Positions 1 through 7,637 of a DNA stretch of 57,320 nt are shown here, one piece after another. A model generated the notes under the pieces. That model made no database searches and had not been told where the DNA came from. It saw only the letters and a list, made by a program, of their open reading frames with translations. This DNA is from Planctomycetota bacterium (GTDB lineage: Bacteria; Planctomycetota; Planctomycetia; Pirellulales; Pirellulaceae). The stretch is taken from contig JAJRVM010000151.1 in the NCBI GenBank assembly GCA_024277285.1, positions 1 to 57,320 of the forward strand, read 5' to 3'. The position numbers and the translations under genes were made by a program. Positions within the stretch are counted from its first letter, which is position 1. The number at the start of each line of letters is the position of its first letter.

Positions 1-305
1 ATCGCTGTGCAAATCTCTCCAAACTGCGGCTGCCGCTCTGTCTCTCGTCAAATTCGGTGCCGATTCGCGTCACGAATCCAAGAAATTGCCGCCGCCAGCC
101 CCCGCAGGGCCCTTCGGAACCAGACTGTCTGGTCCCGAGGGTCCTCGCGGGCGACTGGAGGTCAGACAGTCTGCTTCCGAGGAGCTGCATTGCGCCACCT
201 GAATCTCAATTGAGCTCAAATACACGCTGGGGTACAATCTGCGCCCCACGAAAAGGAAAACCGTGCGGTCTGTTTTTTCACGGGTCAGCATCAACGGTGT
301 GTTCA
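1..305. other. Upstream spacer with paired palindromes
   Basis: No convincing gene. An open frame runs through this stretch into the next gene, but its residues look like random Pro/Arg-rich translation, and the signal-peptide start at 306 is a better start. The only structure is the pair of related palindromes at 116-173. Confidence 0.6.
116..173. repeat. Two related palindromes (ACCAGAC-T-GTCTGGT and CAGAC-A-GTCTG)
   Basis: At 119-133 there is a perfect 7-bp palindrome, ACCAGAC T GTCTGGT, flanked by GG and CC. At 163-173 a second copy of its core reads CAGAC A GTCTG. Each copy is followed after a few bases by a CCGAGG sequence, so they look like two diverged copies of one roughly 45-bp unit. 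This could be a REP-type element or a binding site; the sequence alone does not decide. Confidence 0.5.
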
Positions 306-1244
306 ATGATCGGAAAAACACTCGTCCTCATCCTTGCCGTCTTGGCAGTAAGTAGCAACAGAAGTTGCCTTTGGCCAGGCGACTTCAGCAGGCAGGCAGT
401 TCCCGCCCCGCAATCGGTTGAAGAGCAACAGGAACTGGAGGCGGTTCTCACGAGGTGGGAACGGACCACGGCTTGTACCGAGAGTTTTCGATACGAGTTT
501 CGTCGGTGGACGTACGATCCGGTATTTGGTCCGAAGGAGAAATGCAAGACGTACTCTGAAGGCATTGTCGAGATTTCGATGCCAAGCAATTGGTACTTTC
601 GAGCCGACAAGACCCTTACGTATCAGCCATCTCGAAACTCGGGAGATACGCCACGATACGTGAAGACTAGCAACACATTCGACGAAGAATATGCGTTTGA
701 CGGCAACCAATTCACGTATATTGATACCCAACGCCGGGAGATCATTCGAACGCGACTGTCCTCCAACACGATTCGTGACCTAACCGTTCGGTTGCCGTCC
801 GTATATATTGACGAAACCTGCGAATTTGGCGAACCTCTGCGATGGCTTTCCAGCATTGATCGCCCCGAACTGAAACGAAGATACCATATCCGTCTATTGC
901 CACCAGCAAAGCACGGCAAGGCGTATCAAATCGAGTTCATTCCGAAGGTCGTCTCATATGAGTTTACCGCCGCCATTGTCATACTCGATCGCAAACTCTG
1001 CCTACCTGTCGCGGTCACCCTGTTTAACCCACTCGGTTCGCAAATACGCGATCGAGAACGCACGGTATATGAGTTTACTCAGGGCGATCCACGCGTTCAC
1101 ACGTGCGCTGACTTTGTCGTATCGCGGGTGGAACTAAGACCGGGTTGGATTGTTCGCGAACACCAATGGCGCGCCGTCTCGAACACTACCAATGGACAGC
1201 AAGACAACTCGGCCAACGGGCACCATGAGGCAACGACAAAGTGA
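306..1244 (+). CDS. TIGR03009-family planctomycete protein
   Basis: A 312-residue exported protein of unknown function. The start at 306 is chosen because it opens with a hydrophobic signal segment (residues 4-16), while the upstream extension to position 57 is low-quality. After a short linker the protein shows the hallmark of the planctomycete TIGR03009 domain: a Trp-containing helix (residues 44-52), then RWTYDPVFGP at 67-76, KTYSEG at 81-86, and later a RYHIRLLPP segment near 192-200. The domain is known only from Planctomycetes, occurs in several paralogues per genome, and has no assigned activity. It stands alone here, convergent with the sulfatase gene and separated from it by about 50 bp. 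Family assignment is by motif recognition. Confidence 0.75.
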   Translation: MIGKTLVLILAVLAVSSNRSCLWPGDFSRQAVPAPQSVEEQQELEAVLTRWERTTACTESFRYEFRRWTYDPVFGPKEKCKTYSEGIVEISMPSNWYFRADKTLTYQPSRNSGDTPRYVKTSNTFDEEYAFDGNQFTYIDTQRREIIRTRLSSNTIRDLTVRLPSVYIDETCEFGEPLRWLSSIDRPELKRRYHIRLLPPAKHGKAYQIEFIPKVVSYEFTAAIVILDRKLCLPVAVTLFNPLGSQIRDRERTVYEFTQGDPRVHTCADFVVSRVELRPGWIVREHQWRAVSNTTNGQQDNSANGHHEATTK

Positions 1245-1294
1245 CGCTCCCCGGCGGTAACCTCAAACACTCGTACTCAGCAGCATGTGGGTGA

Positions 1295-2779
1295 TCAGTC
1301 AATCTCGGGGATCGGATCGTTGGGGTCGATCCGCTTGCCCTCCCAGACGGCGGTGCCGTTTTCATACGTGAGGATACGGTGCTTGCTGCCCGGAGCCGGC
1401 TTGGCGCTCTTGACGGGCAACCATTTACGGTGCTCGGCAATGACATCGGCATACTTGGGGTCACCGGCCAGATTGTTCCATTCGTTCGGATCCGCTCTCA
1501 TATCATACAGTTCCTGCGAGCCGTCGGCATAGCAGATGTAGCGCCACCGTTCGCTTCGCACACCATGATTACCGGCATTGTGCGTCGTGATCGCTGGCCA
1601 AGGCCGCGGTGCATTGGCGTCCTTGAGCTGCGGCGTCAGGCTATGCCCTTCCAGTCCGTTTTTTTCTGGAAGCCCACAAAGCTTGACGAGCGTCGGGTAG
1701 ATGTCAAGCAACTCGACCGGCCTGCGACAATCTGCGTTCACCGCAATTCCTGGACCAGCAAAGATCAACGGCACGCGCGCAGATCGATCCCATAACGTAT
1801 TCTTGCCGGTAATCAGCTTCTCACCCAGATGCCAACCATGATCGGACCAAAGCACGATCACCGTATTGTCAGTGTACCCGTTGCGATCCAAGGCATCGAC
1901 GACACGACCAACCTGGCTGTCCACGAAACTAGTGCACGCCATATACGAACGAACTAGATTCTTCCATTGATGAGCTTCCTGCAGAAATTTCAAGCGCGGT
2001 TCAGGAAGCGTCCAATGTAAGTACCACGAGAACCGTGGCGTATCATCACGGTCATCCATTTTCACGGGCGGTAACTTGAGTGTCTCCTCGGGATACAAGT
2101 CAAACCATTTCTGAGTGGCATAACACGGTACATGCGGCAAGAAGAAACCGACTGACAAGAAAAATGGTTCTTGCGGTTTGGCGTCCAGTTGTTCGACGCC
2201 CCAGCTGGCAACTTTCCAATATCCCTTGTCCTGGTCCTTGTGTGGAAACACGCCCCAGTCGACCAGCGGATGCTTGGCCGGCGTGTCCACCAGTTTCTTC
2301 TCTGGCCTCGCACCGACACTGGCAGGCGGGCCGAGTACTTGAAACTCGTGATCCGTTTTCTTGCGTCCATACCCACCATGGTAGATCTTGCCGGTGGAGT
2401 AGGTGTGATAGCCATACTTGGCTAGGTACTGCGGCAGGGATACAACGTCTCGGAAGGCCGCGACATCACGGAACCATGGTGCCAGGCCGTAAATCCCCGT
2501 CGTCGACGGCCGCAGTCCGGTCATCAAACTCGTGCGGCATGGATTGCACAACGGTGACTGGCAATGCGCATTGGTGAACTTCGTCCCGCGAGTTGCCAAC
2601 GCATCGATATTCGGTGTTTTCACTTGTGGATGACCGCCAAAACAGCCAATCCAGTCGTTCTGATCATCGATGGCGATAAACAGGATGTTTGGTCGCTGTG
2701 CGGCAACCGCTGCCGATGCCAACAGAAAAAATGAAACAAACAACATGACCGCCAGTGCAAAATGGCTGCGATGCATCAT
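1295..2779 (-). CDS. Secreted sulfatase (iduronate-2-sulfatase-like, type I)
   Basis: A 494-residue type I (formylglycine) sulfatase that should hydrolyse sulfate esters, probably on sulfated polysaccharides, outside the cytoplasm. A signal peptide occupies residues 1-27. The metal-binding start of the alkaline-phosphatase fold is NILFIAIDD (31-39). The formylglycine motif is C78-N-P-C-R82, fitting C-x-P-x-R, with a second Cys in the x position that is less usual than Ser. A later WSDHGWHLGEK segment carries the second metal-ligand Asp/His pair, followed by the DPNEWNNLAGDP region typical of iduronate-2-sulfatase-like proteins. A GGGAG ribosome site lies just upstream. Activity would require an anaerobic or FGE-type maturase, not seen here. 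The adenylylsulfate kinase at 22351 is the only other sulfate gene in the window. Confidence 0.93.
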   Translation of the reverse strand: MMHRSHFALAVMLFVSFFLLASAAVAAQRPNILFIAIDDQNDWIGCFGGHPQVKTPNIDALATRGTKFTNAHCQSPLCNPCRTSLMTGLRPSTTGIYGLAPWFRDVAAFRDVVSLPQYLAKYGYHTYSTGKIYHGGYGRKKTDHEFQVLGPPASVGARPEKKLVDTPAKHPLVDWGVFPHKDQDKGYWKVASWGVEQLDAKPQEPFFLSVGFFLPHVPCYATQKWFDLYPEETLKLPPVKMDDRDDTPRFSWYLHWTLPEPRLKFLQEAHQWKNLVRSYMACTSFVDSQVGRVVDALDRNGYTDNTVIVLWSDHGWHLGEKLITGKNTLWDRSARVPLIFAGPGIAVNADCRRPVELLDIYPTLVKLCGLPEKNGLEGHSLTPQLKDANAPRPWPAITTHNAGNHGVRSERWRYICYADGSQELYDMRADPNEWNNLAGDPKYADVIAEHRKWLPVKSAKPAPGSKHRILTYENGTAVWEGKRIDPNDPIPEID

Positions 2780-3135
2780 CAGGCTCCCACTTACTTTTTA
2801 TGGCTGTACACCGAGATTCGTCGCTATCTGACGCCCAAATCCAATGAATCTCGCGCTTAACTGATCTGAACAACAATTGTCTGTTCCGCTCAAACGCGAA
2901 ACCGCCGTCACTCCAGCGCACACAGCGACGACGGAACGCCCCCCAATAAATCATCGAGACGTCAGGTGACTTCAGTATACGGCTTCCCAATAAGCCATGC
3001 ACGCACGCAAGTGCCATTTTGTCGCAAACCCCGGCAATCCACCCGCGTTTCAGCAACTCGGCATTTGGCGAATCTATGGGCCGAGTGTAAGATCAAACCC
3101 GACACTATCAAGCTCGGCAGCGGGAGATCCAACAC
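2780..3135. other. Divergent spacer, no gene seen
   Basis: A 356-bp divergent intergenic region that must hold the promoters of the sulfatase gene and of the long operon starting at 3136. I see no convincing -35/-10 pair and no repeat. A GGGAG ribosome site lies at 3122-3126, supporting the GTG start at 3136. Confidence 0.6.
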
Positions 3136-4284
3136 GTGAATCGGTTACATGTACACACCCTCAAAGAGCACCTCAATCGGTTTTGTAACCCGATCCTGCT
3201 AGTCGCTGCGGCAACGCTAGTGCCCCTCCTACACGGCTGTGCTCCTCGCGCCGTACCGGCTGACACGTCCCAAACGCCCGCGAACACGCCGTCGAGTGAC
3301 GCCCTCAAGACTCAGCTTGACGAGGTACTCAGCTTTACGCTCGCCGAACGGGATTTGAGTATCGAGCAGCACGCAGCCTGGCAGATCCTACATGGGGTAC
3401 TCGCCTTCCGAAGTGGCTTCCTAGTCCAGCATGAAGGCAAACTGGTGTCGACAGTCGATTATCTGCTCGGCGGCGGACGCATGAAAGGTTGGACCGTGCA
3501 GGTTGCATCGCGCGAGGATGGCAAACCAGGGCTGCGTGCGATCATGGAGGCCGGCAGCCAGACGGGGCAAGGCCATCCTGATCAATGGTTGGCCGTGCTG
3601 GCCCAGTGCAACCTGTCATTGGATCAATCGATCAACATTGGCGATGAATCGTTAACGATGCAGGACTTCATTGCTCAGGTGCAATGGGATGTGCCTCGCA
3701 ATTTCGATCGCGAGTACAGCTGGACGTTGATCGGACTCACACACTATCTGCCAACCGACAGCAAGTGGCATGCTTCCGACGGCCAAATATGGAGCATTGA
3801 AAGACTGGTCCAGATCGAGGCAGAACAAGGCCTCGGCGACAGTGCCTGTGGCGGGACTCATCGTGTCATCGGGCTTACGATGGCGCTGAACCAACACATG
3901 GAAGCAGGTGGTCAGCTGACCGGCGCATGGACGGTGGCTGACAAAGTGATTGAACGTGCCATCATCCACGCGCAACAATTCCAGAACACCGATGGCTCAT
4001 TTTCGACGCGTTATTTCGAGGGCCCAGGCAGTTCGCCTGATCTCGCGCAGAACCTCGGTACAACGGGGCATATTCTCGAGTTCCTGGTCCTGGCACTTGA
4101 CCCCGAAGAACTCCAGGAACCGTGGGTGCGTCGAGCCGTGGCAAATCTCTGCAAGCTGTTTCAAACCACTCGCAACGTACCACTTGAATGCGGTGCCCTG
4201 TACCATGCCGCTCATGCGCTGGTGTTGTACCGTGACCGTGCCTATAGCAAGAACACTCGACGATCCCAAGAGCCCCCGCGATAA
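3136..4284 (+). CDS. Lipoprotein with alpha-toroid-like helical repeats, first gene of ExbB/ExbD operon
   Basis: A 382-residue protein starting with GTG, supported by a GGGAG site nine bases upstream. The N-terminus is a lipoprotein signal: a basic stretch, a hydrophobic core (residues 19-32) and a lipobox ending LHGC at Cys35. The mature part has paired helices and a QNTDGSFS segment like those in terpenoid-cyclase/alpha-toroid folds, but I cannot assign an enzyme. It is the first gene of a co-directional run with ExbB/TolQ and ExbD/TolR homologues, so a periplasmic or outer-membrane-facing accessory role in that complex is plausible. Function is unknown; the lipoprotein call is the firm part. 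Confidence 0.8.
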   Translation: MNRLHVHTLKEHLNRFCNPILLVAAATLVPLLHGCAPRAVPADTSQTPANTPSSDALKTQLDEVLSFTLAERDLSIEQHAAWQILHGVLAFRSGFLVQHEGKLVSTVDYLLGGGRMKGWTVQVASREDGKPGLRAIMEAGSQTGQGHPDQWLAVLAQCNLSLDQSINIGDESLTMQDFIAQVQWDVPRNFDREYSWTLIGLTHYLPTDSKWHASDGQIWSIERLVQIEAEQGLGDSACGGTHRVIGLTMALNQHMEAGGQLTGAWTVADKVIERAIIHAQQFQNTDGSFSTRYFEGPGSSPDLAQNLGTTGHILEFLVLALDPEELQEPWVRRAVANLCKLFQTTRNVPLECGALYHAAHALVLYRDRAYSKNTRRSQEPPR

Positions 4285-4583
4285 CGACTGGCGACCAACC
4301 AGGGGAACGCCATTGGCGGCCGACGGAGTTGAGCCAACTCGCAATTGGTTGACGGGCGCCGCCAGACCCCCTAGGATGGCGGCAGGCGAGTTTGCCGCGT
4401 TCCTTAGCTATTCCAGCGACATCAGACGCTACAATGGCACGATGCGCTCTGCGCATGATTACACGGCACGCTGGTTCCAACACGTTTCGATTGAGTCCTT
4501 GGCGGGCTCAGCTACATCTGCCGAACTCATCTCATGGCTGTGCGCCGATGCGGCAGGAAAAAGCGACGCCACACAGGAAACCG

Positions 4584-5690
4584 ATGGCAGCAATTCGTTT
4601 CACGCTATTCCTGACCTTCCTGGTATTACTCCCGGCGACCGAACTTCGCGCGGACCGGATCGTGCTGCGCAACCTCGACATCATCAGCGACACGACGGTT
4701 GAGCGGTTTGACGAGGACGGTGTGCAACTCAGTGACGGTTCATTGATCAGCTGGGATCGCATTGAGAAGGGGCGTGTAGCGGAAGCCAAACAAGCTGCGT
4801 TCGACAAGATGCTGAAAGAACTCGGGGCGCATCTATATCGGATCCGCCAGCGACTGTCGATCAACGATGACCGTGGCATGCTGCCACATGCCCAAGCGGT
4901 CCACGATCGTTACGTTGGCCGACGAAGCGCAACGGCGTATATGGTTTTTCAAGCGTTGATGTGGTCCCGGCTGGCCACCGGTCAACGGGAAGCCGCGCTG
5001 CAACCCTACCTCGAATGCGTAGAGTGCTTGCGCCAAGCTGCCGCGGACGACAAGAAGCTAACGCTTCCTGGTTCGCGTCACCTGCAAGTCGACTTGAAGA
5101 CCGGTCTTTCGCCAGAGTTGTCGCCGATCTGGTTCGACACCGAGGCGGCACAGCAGTCGCTAGCTGGTGTCGGCAAGACGATTTCCAATATGGTCAAGCC
5201 ACGCCCGCCAGGGACACGTGTCTATTACGCCACACTTGCGTTGGCGGCCGGCGAACCCGACAAGGCAAGCCAGGCACTTGCCGGGCTCGAGCAATTGCCC
5301 CAATGGAAGGCAATCATCCAGGCACAAGTACGAATGCGCCGGGGTGAGACGGATGCGGCGATCAGCGCCCTGAGCCAAGAACTGGAGCAACTCCCGAAAA
5401 ACCTCAAGCCGCTGGCGTTATACTCATTGGGTCAGGCCCAACTGACCAAGACCGACCCCGCCGCGCACAAAACCGGTTTGCTGGATCTCTTGCGTATCCC
5501 AGCGTTGTTTGGAAAAACACAACCGGAACTGGCCGCAGCCGGACTCTACGTCGCAATGCATGCGTTGGCTAAGTCAGGTGACATCAAGGGAAGCATTGCC
5601 CTACGGCGCGAACTGCTTGACCACTATGGACAGACGTGGCACGCCGAGCAACTTCGCAAAGAAGACAAGAAAGTGCGAAAACAACCATGA
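4584..5690 (+). CDS. Secreted helical-repeat protein upstream of exbB
   Basis: A 368-residue exported protein. The start at 4584 is preferred over an upstream in-frame ATG because it follows an AGGAAA site and opens directly with a signal peptide (residues 4-22). The mature N-terminus, around 'LRNLDIISDTTVERFDEDG', resembles small beta modules that precede TPR arrays. The rest is alanine-rich paired helices compatible with TPR-like repeats. Its stop codon overlaps the start of the exbB gene in an ATGA, so the two are translationally coupled. No enzyme motif is visible; a scaffold role beside the channel is an inference from position. Confidence 0.8.
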   Translation: MAAIRFTLFLTFLVLLPATELRADRIVLRNLDIISDTTVERFDEDGVQLSDGSLISWDRIEKGRVAEAKQAAFDKMLKELGAHLYRIRQRLSINDDRGMLPHAQAVHDRYVGRRSATAYMVFQALMWSRLATGQREAALQPYLECVECLRQAAADDKKLTLPGSRHLQVDLKTGLSPELSPIWFDTEAAQQSLAGVGKTISNMVKPRPPGTRVYYATLALAAGEPDKASQALAGLEQLPQWKAIIQAQVRMRRGETDAAISALSQELEQLPKNLKPLALYSLGQAQLTKTDPAAHKTGLLDLLRIPALFGKTQPELAAAGLYVAMHALAKSGDIKGSIALRRELLDHYGQTWHAEQLRKEDKKVRKQP

Positions 5691-6580
5691 ACAATATGAC
5701 CCCACAGGCTGACCGTTTGACCTGCACTCAAATGCCGCGAACATCGATCGCCACGCGGCGTGCCGTCCTTTGGACGACCATATTGGCAACGACGTTTTTC
5801 GTCTGGAACATGCCTCTGGCCACCACGCTTCGCGCTCAAACCGACAGCGGCGACGAGGAACTTGAAGTACTCGACGAGACATCGCCCGGCGATGTTCCTG
5901 CAGCTCCCAGTTCCACGACCGCCGCAGCGGTCGAGCCGGAAACACGCTCGCTATTAGACACGTTGATGGACGGCGGAGTGATTGGTCTGCTGATCGGATT
6001 GCTGTCGGTCGTCTCGCTCGGGTTCATTATCGAGCATTCGATGTCAATCCGCAAAAGCACGTTGATGCCTGAGGAGGTGGCTGACGAGCTGGAAAACCTG
6101 ATTCAAGAAGGAAAGATTGAAGCCGCCGTCGAAGCTTGCGAAGACCCGAACAACGAGTCACTGATCGCGGAAGTCGTGTTGGCAGGACTGCGTCGATACC
6201 AAGCCAGCGAGTTTGGCTTCGCCGAGTACAAAACGGCTGCCGAGGAGGCGGGCGAGGATCAGACGGGGCGACTCTACCGCAAGACCGAAGTGCTCGGTGT
6301 TATTGGCGCCATCGCCCCGATGCTCGGTTTGACCGGCACGGTGTTGGGCATGATCGAGGCATTCAACAAGATTGCTTCCACCGCCGGTGCGGCCCGCCCC
6401 GACGAATTGGCAGGAGGGATCGGCAAGGCGTTGGTCACGACGCTCATGGGACTGATCGTGGCGATCCCCACCATGATCGCTTTTAGTTTCTTCCGCAACA
6501 AGATCGACTCGATTGTGGCAGAAGCCGGAAAACGGGTTGAACAGATCATGATGCCTCTTGGACGACGCCGCCAACAGTAA
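5687..6580 (+). CDS. exbB: MotA/TolQ/ExbB family proton channel
   Basis: A 297-residue inner-membrane proton-channel subunit that would use proton-motive force to drive ExbD/TolR-type partners. The start overlaps the previous stop (ATGA). Unlike E. coli ExbB it has an N-terminal signal-like segment (about residues 25-50) and an acidic linker before the family domain, which is common in planctomycete and other large ExbB proteins. The three family membrane segments are visible: GVIGLLIGLLSVVSLGFII, VLGVIGAIAPMLGLTGTVLG and GIGKALVTTLMGLIVAIPTM. The last two carry the small-residue and Thr pattern that lines the channel. A 184-bp gap and two exbD genes follow. Confidence 0.93.
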   Translation: MNNMTPQADRLTCTQMPRTSIATRRAVLWTTILATTFFVWNMPLATTLRAQTDSGDEELEVLDETSPGDVPAAPSSTTAAAVEPETRSLLDTLMDGGVIGLLIGLLSVVSLGFIIEHSMSIRKSTLMPEEVADELENLIQEGKIEAAVEACEDPNNESLIAEVVLAGLRRYQASEFGFAEYKTAAEEAGEDQTGRLYRKTEVLGVIGAIAPMLGLTGTVLGMIEAFNKIASTAGAARPDELAGGIGKALVTTLMGLIVAIPTMIAFSFFRNKIDSIVAEAGKRVEQIMMPLGRRRQQ

Positions 6581-6764
6581 CGTTTATCGGTATCACCAGT
6601 GGCATCATTTTCACATCCGTGCACCGCACCTTCCCGAACCTGACAATGAACACGAGCGACCGGTTTCCACTCTCATTACAACACTCACTCGACCTTCAAG
6701 ATAGTCCAGTATTGGCGCCACTCACCCGTAGTTTGTTGACACGTGTTTAAGCAGTATATTCACC

Positions 6765-7181
6765 ATGCGACTAGCGAAACGACGAAGAAACACGAGCGCT
6801 CGCATCAACATGACACCGATGATCGACATCGTGTTCTTGTTAATCATTTTCTTCATGACCGTTTCCCAGGTCACCCAAGTCAATCAGGAACAGCTCGAAC
6901 TGGCCCGGCAGACAGGAGCCGAAGACCAGAAACCTGCCGTGCTGACCATCAACCTGATTGAAGATGGCAGGATCGTGGTCGGCGGCCTGACCTATGAGGT
7001 TCCGGAACTGATCGCGTTGCTCGCCGATGAGCTAACCCAATTGGGCGATGACCCGACACGTTTGACGGTGGTGCTACGCGTCGACCGCCGCGTAGAGGGA
7101 CGCGTTCTCAAACCGGTCGTGGAAGCTTTGGCCAACATGGATATTCGCAAAGTTCGGTTCACCGTGCAGGTTCCAGAATAA
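6765..7181 (+). CDS. exbD: ExbD/TolR family protein (first copy)
   Basis: A 138-residue single-pass inner-membrane protein with a cytoplasmic basic N-terminus (RLAKRRRN) and one membrane helix containing MIDIVFLLIIFF. The Asp in that helix is the conserved proton-carrying residue of the family. The periplasmic domain (about residues 45-138) has the ExbD/TolR fold pattern, ending in an 'IRKVRFTVQ' strand. It should pair with the ExbB-type channel just upstream. No strong ribosome site is visible. It is separated by 33 bp from a second ExbD gene that differs clearly in sequence, suggesting a heteromeric ExbD pair. Confidence 0.93.
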   Translation: MRLAKRRRNTSARINMTPMIDIVFLLIIFFMTVSQVTQVNQEQLELARQTGAEDQKPAVLTINLIEDGRIVVGGLTYEVPELIALLADELTQLGDDPTRLTVVLRVDRRVEGRVLKPVVEALANMDIRKVRFTVQVPE

Positions 7182-7214
7182 TCGCGACATCAATAGTTGA
7201 GACACCCGTAGTAG

Positions 7215-7637
7215 ATGAAACTCTCGAGCCACAAAATCGAACGCGACTCTCGTCTCGAGTTGTCGATGACCAGCATGATCGACGTGGTCTTCTTGCTGCT
7301 AATTTTCTTCATGGTCTCTTCCAGTTTCGTAAAGACCGAACGCGACTTGGATTCCGGAATCAAAGTCGAGCGTCAATCGGCCAGCCAACAAGAGAATGAT
7401 TTTGAACCGGCCATCGTCGACGTCGTCAGTGCCAACGGGACCTTTGTCTTCCGGCTTGGCACGCGAGACTTCAAGACACAGGAAGAACTCGTCCAGGTCT
7501 TACGTCAATTCGACAACAAAGCAGACGGTGCTTTTGTACGCATCGGCGATGACGTTCCATTTGACATGGCCGCCGCCGCCATTCAAGCCTGCAAGACCGC
7601 AAACTTCGTGACGGTATCTTATGTCCCTCTCAACTGA
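7215..7637 (+). CDS. exbD: ExbD/TolR family protein (second copy)
   Basis: A 140-residue ExbD/TolR protein with its own helix MIDVVFLLLIFFMV and the conserved membrane Asp. Its periplasmic part is diverged from the first copy and contains an acidic and Gln-rich linker after the helix. The final 17 bp overlap the start of the 887-residue TPR gene, so the two are translationally coupled. The order ExbB-ExbD-ExbD-TPR is frequent in planctomycetes and other phyla with two ExbD subunits. The partner outer-membrane receptor is not evident. Confidence 0.93.
   Translation: MKLSSHKIERDSRLELSMTSMIDVVFLLLIFFMVSSSFVKTERDLDSGIKVERQSASQQENDFEPAIVDVVSANGTFVFRLGTRDFKTQEELVQVLRQFDNKADGAFVRIGDDVPFDMAAAAIQACKTANFVTVSYVPLN

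Noticed and set aside
57..305. N-terminal extension of the TIGR03009 gene to position 57
   Set aside because: The added residues contain palindrome-coded sequence and precede a clear signal peptide.
2995..3016. TGGCACTTGCGTGC on the minus strand upstream of the sulfatase gene as a sigma-54 promoter
   Set aside because: The GG-to-GC spacing is one base short, and sigma-54 promoters do not tolerate this.
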